Positions 1 to 5,935 of a stretch of DNA of 5,935 nt are shown here, one piece after another (the stretch's first letter is position 1; every line of letters starts with the position of its first letter). The notes under the pieces are model-generated. The model made no database searches and was not told the origin of the DNA. It was given only the letters and a program-made list of their open reading frames with translations. Source of the stretch: Lentisphaeria bacterium (GTDB lineage: Bacteria; Verrucomicrobiota; Lentisphaeria; Oligosphaerales; Oligosphaeraceae). The position numbers were made by a program, and so were the translations under genes. The DNA lies in the NCBI GenBank assembly GCA_016303095.1, contig JAEDMH010000136.1, positions 1-5,935 of the forward strand, in the 5' to 3' direction.

Positions 1-160
1 AAAAAAATCAAAAATGCACGGTTTTGAACAAATCTATCCCTTGGGAACACCGGGAAAATTTCTATTCTTTGCCCAAGGATGGTTTTTCGCTCTCGCGGGC
101 GGGGCTCCGTCCCCTTTGTTTTTTCCTCCAATCCCAAACATTTCCCGGGAGCCTCCCCTA

Positions 161-994
161 ATGAAAAGGAATTTCACCCTGATTGAATTGCTGGTGGTCA
201 TCGCCATCATCGCCATTTTGGCGGCCATGTTGCTGCCTGCCTTGTCCAAAGCCCGGGAGAAGGCCCGGGCCATCAGCTGCACCAACAACCTGAAGCAGCT
301 GCAGCTGGGCAACATCCTCTATGCGGGAGACTACGATGATTTCCTGCCCCCCATCAGCTACCGCACCGACGGCGGCAGCAGCAGCGGTGTCTACGGCGAC
401 TGGATCACCCCCGAAGTCATGGTCTTCTGGTTCACCTTGAACCCCATTATTCCCGGCACCCCCATGACCGGCAAAAAGTGGGTGGAGAAGGATCCCGCCG
501 CCGACCGCACCAAGTCCGAGGCCGACAAGTCCGCCTGGCACAAAGTCGCCCTGTGCCCCTCCTGCCCCACCAGCGCCCGGGTCATGGGCAACATCGGGTA
601 CCAGGCCAACATGGGCATGAGTGACAGCGCCGCCATCCGCTCCTACACCTGGCACGAGACCTACGACGGCCTTTCCGGCGCCGCCTCCGCCACCTGGCAC
701 CGCATCGGCTCCATCAAATACGGAAGCCTCCATGTGAACTACACCGATGGCTGCGTCCGCGGCACTCTGGGCGGTTACAATGCCGACGCCATCTTCGTCT
801 CCGCCGCCTACATGTACAACTATCCCCAGGAATACGCCCGCCACAGCCTGGCGGTGAACCTCTCCTTCACCGACGGCCACGTGGAAGCCGCTCCCATCAG
901 CAAGCTCAAGAACATGAACAACGGCCAGTACTACATCAAGACGGACTACTACTGGTATCCCGGCGTGAACATGCCCGGCGGCGACCTGCGGTAG
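161..994 (+). CDS. Prepilin-type (pseudopilin-like) protein with C-terminal H-x9-DG motif
   Basis: 277-residue protein, probably processed by a prepilin peptidase and then held in the inner membrane or assembled into a pseudopilus-like fibre. Residues 5-10 read FTLIEL, the conserved start of type IV pilin/type II secretion pseudopilins, with the usual Glu at mature position 5 (Glu9). A hydrophobic helix follows to about residue 27, then LPALSKAREKAR and a TNNLKQL segment. Near the C-terminus, His228, nine residues, then Asp238-Gly239 form the H-x9-DG motif of the large DUF1559-like prepilin families of PVC bacteria. The residue before the cleavage site is Asn4 rather than the common Gly. A CxxC pair lies at Cys132/Cys135. 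The start at 161 is chosen because it gives a normal 4-residue prepilin leader. The same frame is open back to 14 but would add 49 residues unlike any leader. A weak GGGAG (147-151) precedes it. The gene stands alone, closed by a terminator. Its substrate or partner is unknown; such proteins are usually highly paralogous. Confidence 0.9.
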   Translation: MKRNFTLIELLVVIAIIAILAAMLLPALSKAREKARAISCTNNLKQLQLGNILYAGDYDDFLPPISYRTDGGSSSGVYGDWITPEVMVFWFTLNPIIPGTPMTGKKWVEKDPAADRTKSEADKSAWHKVALCPSCPTSARVMGNIGYQANMGMSDSAAIRSYTWHETYDGLSGAASATWHRIGSIKYGSLHVNYTDGCVRGTLGGYNADAIFVSAAYMYNYPQEYARHSLAVNLSFTDGHVEAAPISKLKNMNNGQYYIKTDYYWYPGVNMPGGDLR

Positions 995-1022
995 TTCCCG
1001 CCTCTGAAGCATTGTTCCCTTG

Positions 1023-1060
1023 GCCCTCGCCCGTTCTCCTCACGGGCGAGGGCTTTTTTT
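1023..1060 (+). terminator. Intrinsic (rho-independent) terminator after the pseudopilin gene
   Basis: A perfect 11-bp GC-rich stem, GCCCTCGCCCG (1023-1033) pairing with CGGGCGAGGGC (1043-1053), encloses a 9-base loop (1034-1042). Seven T residues follow directly (1054-1060), with another T run shortly after. It begins 28 bases past the stop codon of the pseudopilin gene. There is no matching A tract on the left side, so it works in the + direction only. It implies that the efflux genes downstream have their own promoter. Confidence 0.93.
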
Positions 1061-1102
1061 CTATTTTTTGCTCGTTTTGCGGGGCAATAAATGACCGGGG
1101 CT

Positions 1103-1117
1103 TGCGTTAATCACGCA
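1103..1117. promoter_or_regulatory. Small dyad, possible operator in the efflux operon leader
   Basis: TGCGT (1103-1107) and ACGCA (1113-1117) are exact inverted copies separated by five bases. The dyad sits between the upstream terminator and the preferred start of the first efflux gene at 1154, where a regulator of the operon could bind. A 5+5 dyad can easily arise by chance and no regulator gene is in view, so this is only a candidate. If translation began at 1091 instead, the dyad would be coding. Confidence 0.2.
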
Positions 1118-1153
1118 TCCTTATTCTCCTCTTTTCCGACCTCTGTGCCGACC

Positions 1154-2569
1154 ATGCGCCTTCCCTCTCTTCCTCCACGGCTCCGCCTTCTGAATCTCCT
1201 TCTTATCCTCCTCCTGCTCTTGGTGTTGGCCACCGGTTGCACCACGGTGCGGGAGGCCCGTCAGATCCAGCGGGAGGATCACGTGTCTCCCCCGGGAGAA
1301 CGGACGGTGTCCGCGGAGGAGGCAGGCATCACCCAGGGGTGCACCCTGACCCTAGAGCAGCTGGAGCAGATTGCCCTGCGATGCCAGCCGGCCCTCTACC
1401 AGATGCGACTGGAGGTGGAGCGTGCCCGTCTCTCCCTGGCCAACGCCCGCTCCGGCTACCTGCCCAGTCTTTCCTCCTCCCTCTCCCACTCCCGATCCAC
1501 CCAGAACACGGATCCCCATCGGGAAAGCACCCGGAACCGGGGCAGCTATAGCGGGGGCGTGAACCTCAGCCTCACCATTTATGACTTTGGACGCACCTCC
1601 GCCGAGGTGCAACAGGCCCAGGACAGCCTCTCCGCCGCCCTGAAATCCCTGGAGGAGCAGGAGTGCGCCACCCTCTATCAGGTGCGCCAGAGCTACTTCC
1701 AGCTTCGCCGGGCCGTGGAGCTCCATGCCGTCGCCCAGGAGGCGGTGGAGCAGTACCGGGATCACTGGGAGCAGATGAAGACCAAGCGATCCGTGGGAGC
1801 CTCCACGGAATACGATGTCCTCAAGGCGGAAGTGGATTATCAGCAGGCGCGGCTCCAGGAGATCACCACCGCCAATGGCGTGGCCCTGGGCTGGACCGAC
1901 TTGAACCGCTCCCTAGGCTTGACCCAAGTGCCGGAATACCGCCTGGGCGAATGCCACATCCAGGAATATCCCCAGAACGTCTCGGAACTCATGGCCCTGG
2001 CCCAGGAGACCTCCCCCACCCTGGCCGCCCTCCGTTACCGGGTGCGGATGGCCTCCGGCGCCTTGGATGCCGCCATCGCCGACCTCTATCCCAATCTCTC
2101 CCTCTCCCTGGGAGGAAGCCTCTCCGGACGCAATCCCGGACTCCCCTGGCTCTGGAATCTCAATGGTGGACTCTCCCTGGGCCAGAGCATCTTCCAGGGG
2201 GGACGCCTCGCCAACGCCATCCGCCAGGCCATGCTCTCCCTCCAGAGCGCCCGCAGCAGCTATGCCGACGGAGAGCAGACCCTCTTCCGCTCCCTCACCA
2301 GCGCCGTCCTCACCTCCACCCGCGCACGGCTCTCCCGGGAGGTGGCCGATCTGGCCGCCCAGGCCGCCCAGCGGAATCTGGAGATTGTGAACGAGAAGTT
2401 CCGCAATGGCAAGGCCACCAGCGTGGATCGCACCGACGCCCAAGTCTCCTATTCCAGCGCCAAGGCGGAGGCGGTGAATGCCCGTTTCGACTACCTGGAG
2501 GCCCAGGCCACCATCGCCAATCTTCTGGGAGACTCCTCCCGCCCCGGCCATGCCCTGCCCCCCCAATAA
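1154..2569 (+). CDS. TolC/OprM-family outer-membrane efflux lipoprotein
   Basis: Outer-membrane channel of a tripartite exporter, 471 residues from this start. A basic, very Leu-rich signal peptide (1-28) ends in LATGC, a signal peptidase II lipobox. Cys29 would be lipidated, and the following Thr-Thr does not signal inner-membrane retention. The rest holds the two tandem OEP repeats of the TolC fold. Repeat 1 has YLPSLSSSLSHS (102-113) leading to YDFG (143-146) and GASTEYDVLKAE (215-226). Repeat 2 has LYPNLSLSLGGS (311-322) leading to IFQGGR (347-351) and a GKATSVDRTDA segment (419-429). The periodic helices between them form the periplasmic tunnel. The length is normal for OprM/NodT-type channels. 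An in-frame ATG at 1091 is possible but would put 21 non-signal-like residues ahead of a perfect signal peptide, so 1154 is preferred. Neither start has a good Shine-Dalgarno; 1154 has the pyrimidine-rich leader seen before its neighbours. First gene of the efflux operon, 36 bases before the adaptor gene. A C7 run (2558-2564) lies just before the stop. Confidence 0.93.
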   Translation: MRLPSLPPRLRLLNLLLILLLLLVLATGCTTVREARQIQREDHVSPPGERTVSAEEAGITQGCTLTLEQLEQIALRCQPALYQMRLEVERARLSLANARSGYLPSLSSSLSHSRSTQNTDPHRESTRNRGSYSGGVNLSLTIYDFGRTSAEVQQAQDSLSAALKSLEEQECATLYQVRQSYFQLRRAVELHAVAQEAVEQYRDHWEQMKTKRSVGASTEYDVLKAEVDYQQARLQEITTANGVALGWTDLNRSLGLTQVPEYRLGECHIQEYPQNVSELMALAQETSPTLAALRYRVRMASGALDAAIADLYPNLSLSLGGSLSGRNPGLPWLWNLNGGLSLGQSIFQGGRLANAIRQAMLSLQSARSSYADGEQTLFRSLTSAVLTSTRARLSREVADLAAQAAQRNLEIVNEKFRNGKATSVDRTDAQVSYSSAKAEAVNARFDYLEAQATIANLLGDSSRPGHALPPQ

Positions 2570-2605
2570 CTCCCTTTTTCCCCCTCCTCTCCTTCACACC
2601 TCACT

Positions 2606-3901
2606 ATGTTGAAGAAAATCCTGAAGTTTGTCCTGTTCTGCCTGGTCCTCGGGGGCATCTGGTATGGCGTCCATTGGTACCGCACCCGTCCCCGCCCCGC
2701 CGAACCCACCTATTACCGGAGCCAGGTCGTCCAGCGGGGTTCCCTGACCCAGGAAGTCACCGCCACGGGCACCATCGCCCCCATCAAGGAAGTCTCCGTC
2801 ACCACCCAGGTCACGGGAAAGATCATCTCCCTTTCCGCCGACTACAATTCCCGGATTGTGAAAGACCAGGTCATTGCCCTCATTGATCCGGACACCTACG
2901 AATCCGCCTTGGCCAGCGCCCGGGCCCAGCTGAAGAACAACGAGGCCTCCCGGGAGCGCACCCAGGCCCAGCTGACCCTGGCCGGCAAGGAGCTGGAACG
3001 CCTGAAGAAACTCTTCGCCAAGGAGATGGCCACGGAAAGCGAATTGGACAACGCCCAGGCCAGCTATGACGAACTGGTGGCCACCCTGAAAAGCAACGAG
3101 GCCTCCATTGAACAATCCCAGGCCAGCGTCCGCACCGCGGAAAAGAATCTGGCGGACTGCACCATCACCTCCCCCGTCACCGGCATCGTCATTGACCGCT
3201 CCGTGGAGGAAGGGCAGACGGTGGTCTCCTCCATGAATGCCACCGGGCTCTTCAACGTGGCCACGGAACTCACCCGGGTGCAGGTGGAGGCGGCCATTCC
3301 CGAGGCGGATGTGGGAAGCATTCGGCTGGGGCAGCGGGTGGTCTTCACCGTGGACGCCTACAAGGAGAAATTCCAAGGCAAGGTGACCCAGATTCGCCTG
3401 GCCAGCGAAACCACCTCCAATGTGGTCACCTACCCCGTCATCATCGAAGCGGAGAATCCCGAGGAGAAACTCTTCCCCGGCATGACCGCCAACCTCTCCA
3501 TCATCGTGGAAGAGGCCCAGGATGTGGTCCTGGTACCCAATGCCGCCACCCGCTTCACTCCTCCCGAGGAAGCCCAGCCCACGCCTCCCCCCCATGAGGG
3601 AAACCCCAGGTCTCCGCATGAAGCCGCCCGCCCTTTGGACGAGCAGGAAAAACTCCTCTGGCTGGCGGATTCCCCCACCCAGATCCACCCCGTCCCCGTG
3701 GAACTGGGCATCACCGACGGCGTGAACACGGTGGTGGTGCAAGGAGGAGAGGCCCTGGTGGGCAAGAAGGTGGTGGTGGGCAAGATGAGCGCAGCCGCCG
3801 CCAAGCAGGCCGCCAGCGAACAGCCCTCCAACCCCTTCATGCCCAAGCCCCCCAGTCGGAACGGACGCCCCGGAGGCGGCCCGCCCGGAGGCCCCCGCTA
3901 A
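2606..3901 (+). CDS. Periplasmic adaptor subunit of MacA/HlyD type
   Basis: 431-residue membrane-fusion protein expected to link the inner-membrane MacB-like pump to the outer-membrane channel. Domains in order: short Lys-rich N-terminus and a single membrane anchor (about 4-25); first half of the lipoyl domain (about 55-95); long coiled-coil hairpin rich in Ala, Gln, Glu and Lys (about 97-183); second lipoyl half, CTITSPVTGIVIDRSVEEGQ (185-204); beta-barrel (about 222-300) with FPGMTANLSI; membrane-proximal domain (about 305-320 and 355-393). The EEGQTV loop matches the EQGQTV-type loop of E. coli MacA, where a Gln forms a gating ring. That domain is interrupted by a Pro/Glu/His-rich stretch (about 318-347), and the protein ends in a Gly/Pro-rich tail (419-431); neither is typical of MacA. 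No Shine-Dalgarno is seen; the 36-base leader contains no G at all. The start gives a classic positively charged anchor. The ABC genes that follow point to a MacA-like rather than an RND-pump partner, although automated naming may say RND adaptor. Confidence 0.93.
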   Translation: MLKKILKFVLFCLVLGGIWYGVHWYRTRPRPAEPTYYRSQVVQRGSLTQEVTATGTIAPIKEVSVTTQVTGKIISLSADYNSRIVKDQVIALIDPDTYESALASARAQLKNNEASRERTQAQLTLAGKELERLKKLFAKEMATESELDNAQASYDELVATLKSNEASIEQSQASVRTAEKNLADCTITSPVTGIVIDRSVEEGQTVVSSMNATGLFNVATELTRVQVEAAIPEADVGSIRLGQRVVFTVDAYKEKFQGKVTQIRLASETTSNVVTYPVIIEAENPEEKLFPGMTANLSIIVEEAQDVVLVPNAATRFTPPEEAQPTPPPHEGNPRSPHEAARPLDEQEKLLWLADSPTQIHPVPVELGITDGVNTVVVQGGEALVGKKVVVGKMSAAAAKQAASEQPSNPFMPKPPSRNGRPGGGPPGGPR

Positions 3902-3935
3902 TCCCTCTCCCTGATCTCTCTCACTCTTTACCACC

Positions 3936-4655
3936 ATGCTCATCGAAATCCGAGACATGTATAAGACCTATGCCCTGGGAGACAGCACCGTCCACGCTCT
4001 GGATGGCGTCTCCCTGGACGTGGATTACGGGGAGTTTCTGGCCATCATGGGGCACTCCGGCTCCGGCAAAAGCACCATGCTGAACATCCTGGGGGCCCTG
4101 GACACCCCCACCGGCGGCAGCTACAAGCTGGACGGACGGGAGGTCTCCACCATGTCCCGCAACGAGCTGGCCCGTTTCCGCAACCAGAAGCTGGGCTTTG
4201 TCTTCCAGAACTTCAATCTGCTGCCCCGCACCAGCGCCGTGGAACAGGTGGAACTCCCCGCCTTCTATGGCGGCTGCCCCCTCTCCCCCCGGGAACGACG
4301 CCGACGGGCCCTGGAACTCCTGGATCTGGTGGGCCTGGGCAAACGACTCTATCACACCCCCGCCCAGCTCTCCGGAGGACAGCAGCAACGGGTGGCCATC
4401 GCCCGGGCCCTCATGAACAATCCCCCCGTCATCCTGGCCGATGAACCCACCGGAAACCTGGACACCAAATCCTCCATCGAAATCATCACCTTCCTCCAGG
4501 AACTGAACGCCAAAGGCATCACCATCGTCATGGTGACCCACGAGGATGACATCGCCTCCTATGCCAAACGGCGCATCGTCATGAAAGACGGAAAGATCAT
4601 CCGGGAAGACAACCCCCAACACCTCACCACCCTTTCCCAGGAGGAACACCCATGA
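3936..4655 (+). CDS. ABC transporter ATP-binding protein, MacB/LolD type
   Basis: 239-residue nucleotide-binding subunit that powers the exporter from the cytoplasmic side. All catalytic motifs are present: aromatic A-loop Tyr12; Walker A GHSGSGKST (39-47) with Lys45; Q-loop Gln91 within FVFQNFNLLP; signature LSGGQ (145-149) followed by QQRVAIARAL; Walker B VILADEP with Asp169 and catalytic Glu170; D-loop GNLD (173-176); H-loop His202. The LPRTSAVEQVELP segment after the Q-loop and the EPTGNLD wording are typical of the MacB/LolD/FtsE group, known to pair with FtsX-fold permeases. The length is that of a stand-alone subunit, whereas E. coli MacB carries this domain fused to the permease. The leader (3902-3935) is pyrimidine-rich with one G and no Shine-Dalgarno. 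The 3' end overlaps the permease gene by 4 bases (ATGA), so the two are probably translationally coupled. LolD is the main alternative name, but the adaptor and TolC-type neighbours favour MacB. Confidence 0.96.
   Translation: MLIEIRDMYKTYALGDSTVHALDGVSLDVDYGEFLAIMGHSGSGKSTMLNILGALDTPTGGSYKLDGREVSTMSRNELARFRNQKLGFVFQNFNLLPRTSAVEQVELPAFYGGCPLSPRERRRRALELLDLVGLGKRLYHTPAQLSGGQQQRVAIARALMNNPPVILADEPTGNLDTKSSIEIITFLQELNAKGITIVMVTHEDDIASYAKRRIVMKDGKIIREDNPQHLTTLSQEEHP
4639..4644 (+). promoter_or_regulatory. Strong ribosome binding site of the permease gene
   Basis: A full AGGAGG core sits 7 bases before the ATG at 4652, inside the last codons of the ATPase gene. It fixes the permease start at 4652. 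It is the only consensus Shine-Dalgarno before any gene in this operon. Confidence 0.9.
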
Positions 4656-5881
4656 GCCTCCTCATGATCTTCCGCGTGGCCCTCCGGGCCATCTGGCGCA
4701 ACAAGGTGCGCAGCCTCCTCACCGCCCTGGGCATCATCGTGGGCATCGCCGCCGTCATCGCCGTCGTCGCCATCGGCACCGGCGCCGGCGACCAGATGAA
4801 AAGCTCCATCAACTCCATGGGCAACAATCTGGTGATGATCTTCCCCAATTCCATGCGGGTGGGAGGCACTTCCATGGGCGCCGGAGCCTCCAACACCCTC
4901 ACCGCCGAAGATGGAGAACAGCTGGAGCGGGACTATCCCAATCTAGTGGCCGGCCAAACCCCCATGGTACGGGCCGCCGCCCAGGTCATCTACAACGAAA
5001 ACAACTGGTCCACCAGCATCTCCGGCGTGGGCCTGGGTTTCCCTGTGGTCCGCGGCTGGAACGTGGGCGAAGGCAGCTTCTTCAGCGAAGATGACATCCA
5101 AAGCGGACGACGGGTCCTGATCCTGGGACAGACCGTGGTGGACAATCTCTTCCCCAACGGGGAAAGCCCCATCGGCAAAAACATCCGGGTGCGCAACATG
5201 GCCTTCAAGGTCATCGGCGTCATGGAGAAAAAAGGCTCCAATTCCATGGGACAGGACCAGGACGACGCCCTCCTCATGCCCTACACCACCGTGAAACGCA
5301 CCATCCAACGCAGCACGTTCGACAACGTGAACCAACTCCTGGTCTCCCTCCACTCCATGGACGACCTGGAAGAGGCCAAGACCGAGTTCACCGGCATGCT
5401 GCGGCAACGCCACCGACTGCCCCAGGGAAAGGAAGACGACTTTGTCATCCGGGACATGACGGAGATCACGGAGATGATGACCACCATCACCTCCACCATC
5501 ACCCTGCTGCTGGGTGCGGTGGCCTCCATCTCCCTCCTGGTGGGCGGCATCGGCATCATGAACATCATGCTGGTCTCCGTCACGGAACGCACCAAGGAGA
5601 TTGGCCTGCGCATGGCCATCGGCGCCCGCCCCGGGGACATCCTCCTCCAGTTCCTCCTGGAGGCCATGACCCTCTCCTGCGTGGGCGGCCTCCTGGGCAC
5701 CATCCTGGGTATTGCGGGGGCACGGATGATCGGCAATATCCAGAATTGGCCCATTGTCATCACGGAAAGTTCCGTGATCCTGGCCTTCGCCTTCTCCGCC
5801 GTGGTGGGCATCTTCTTCGGCTTCTATCCCGCCTATCGGGCCAGCCGACTGAATCCCATCGACTGCCTCCGCTACGAATAA
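4652..5881 (+). CDS. ABC transporter permease, MacB type (MacB_PCD and FtsX domains)
   Basis: 409-residue inner-membrane subunit of the exporter. The N-terminus has the amphipathic FRVALRAIWRNKVRSLLTALGIIVGI segment of MacB permeases (about 7-32), with TM1 at about 22-43. The periplasmic domain (about 45-280) starts with a GAGDQMKSSINSMGNNLV stretch and includes a VVRGWNVGEGSFF motif (132-144), typical of the MacB_PCD/Sabre fold. TM2 (about 283-309), TM3 (about 331-358) and TM4 (about 372-392) form the FtsX-like core. The cytoplasmic loop ERTKEIGLRMAIGARPGDI (312-330) is the conserved site that couples to the ATPase, and the ending ASRLNPIDCLRYE is the family's usual C-terminus. The size and four-TM topology match the permease half of E. 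coli MacB or Bacillus YknZ. MacB-type pumps are thought to act on substrate taken from the periplasm, not to carry it across the inner membrane. The substrate is unknown. Last gene seen in the operon; no terminator follows before the window ends. Confidence 0.96.
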   Translation: MSLLMIFRVALRAIWRNKVRSLLTALGIIVGIAAVIAVVAIGTGAGDQMKSSINSMGNNLVMIFPNSMRVGGTSMGAGASNTLTAEDGEQLERDYPNLVAGQTPMVRAAAQVIYNENNWSTSISGVGLGFPVVRGWNVGEGSFFSEDDIQSGRRVLILGQTVVDNLFPNGESPIGKNIRVRNMAFKVIGVMEKKGSNSMGQDQDDALLMPYTTVKRTIQRSTFDNVNQLLVSLHSMDDLEEAKTEFTGMLRQRHRLPQGKEDDFVIRDMTEITEMMTTITSTITLLLGAVASISLLVGGIGIMNIMLVSVTERTKEIGLRMAIGARPGDILLQFLLEAMTLSCVGGLLGTILGIAGARMIGNIQNWPIVITESSVILAFAFSAVVGIFFGFYPAYRASRLNPIDCLRYE

Positions 5882-5935
5882 CCACCCACCCACGCCTGGG
5901 GAAGAGACACGGAGAGGAAACAGGTCGGACACGGA
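5882..5935. other. Trailing intergenic segment, nothing recognised
   Basis: It begins with short C-rich CCCA repeats and becomes purine-rich (GGAGAGGAAACAGG, near 5911-5924). That stretch could contain a ribosome binding site for a gene beyond the window, but no start codon or terminator hairpin is visible here. Confidence 0.4.

Larger units (their letters stand above)
1154..5881 (+). other. Four-gene tripartite efflux operon (channel, adaptor, ATPase, permease)
   Basis: Four co-directional genes with gaps of 36 and 34 bases and one 4-base overlap supply every part of a MacAB-TolC-type pump. An intrinsic terminator isolates them on the left, and no terminator is seen between them. Transcription as one unit is inferred from spacing. 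No convincing sigma-70 promoter could be read in 1061-1153, and no regulator gene is in the window. Confidence 0.85.

Noticed and set aside
41..68. Possible promoter TTGGGA (41-46), 16-base spacer, TATTCT (63-68)
   Set aside because: Each box matches the sigma-70 consensus at only four of six positions, and such matches are expected by chance in AT-richer DNA.
14..160. N-terminal extension of the pseudopilin gene from the ATG at 14
   Set aside because: It would bury the prepilin cleavage site about 53 residues in. The extra residues look like translated noncoding DNA, and the ATG at 161 gives a normal 4-residue leader.
1091..1153. Longer form of the channel protein starting at 1091
   Set aside because: The added 21 residues are not signal-like, and a complete lipoprotein signal peptide starts at 1154. 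A GGGG at 1081-1084 is only a weak ribosome site. Not fully excluded.
1663..2886. 407-codon + frame spanning the end of the channel gene and the start of the adaptor gene
   Set aside because: The product is Pro/Arg/Gly/His-rich with no motif and overlaps two well-supported genes out of frame.
2594..3958. Long open frame on the minus strand opposite the adaptor gene (454 codons), and similar ones opposite the other genes
   Set aside because: These are mirror frames of GC-rich genes with G/C third positions. Their translations are monotonous Gly/His/Asp/Val-rich, with no domain motifs, and each lies opposite a clear gene.
161..5881. Idea that the pseudopilin and the efflux pump form one secretion system
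   Set aside because: A strong terminator lies between them, and H-x9-DG prepilin genes are scattered singly through PVC genomes, so adjacency alone is weak evidence.
1..5935. CRISPR arrays, tRNA/rRNA genes, insertion sequences or long repeats
   Set aside because: No regularly spaced repeats, cloverleaf-like segment, transposase motif or terminal inverted repeats were seen; nearly all of the window is accounted for by five genes.

Overview
The window holds one pseudopilin-like gene followed by a complete four-gene tripartite efflux operon of the MacA-MacB-TolC type. All genes are on the + strand. The coding sequence is GC-rich with mostly G/C third positions. The first protein has a prepilin N-terminus running into LPALSKAREKAR and a C-terminal H-x9-DG motif. 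Proteins of this kind are strongly expanded in the PVC bacteria (Lentisphaerota, Verrucomicrobiota, Planctomycetota), and the exact N-terminal wording looks most like Lentisphaerota (Victivallis-like) or a relative. The host is therefore probably a diderm PVC bacterium. That assignment rests on motif recognition, not on a search.

Layout: 1-160 is an AT-richer upstream segment with no convincing gene. 161-994 encodes the pseudopilin-like protein. 1023-1060 is a textbook intrinsic terminator that separates it from what follows. 1154-2569 encodes a lipidated TolC/OprM-family outer-membrane channel. 2606-3901 encodes a membrane-anchored periplasmic adaptor (MacA/HlyD type). 3936-4655 encodes a MacB/LolD-type ABC ATPase. 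4652-5881 encodes a MacB-type four-TM permease with a large periplasmic domain. 5882-5935 has no recognisable feature.

Inferred working model: the ATPase and permease form the inner-membrane motor, which in E. coli MacB is a single fused polypeptide but here is split into two genes joined by a 4-base overlap. The adaptor bridges the periplasm and the lipoprotein channel crosses the outer membrane. The substrate cannot be told from sequence. Known relatives move macrolides, peptides, siderophores or lipid-like molecules.

No wholly new system is evident. The points most worth a second look are: the pyrimidine-rich, Shine-Dalgarno-free leaders before three of the four efflux genes, against one perfect AGGAGG before the permease; a Pro/Glu-rich insert inside the adaptor's membrane-proximal domain, which coincides with a C7 run; the lipidated channel; and a small dyad in the leader of the efflux operon.
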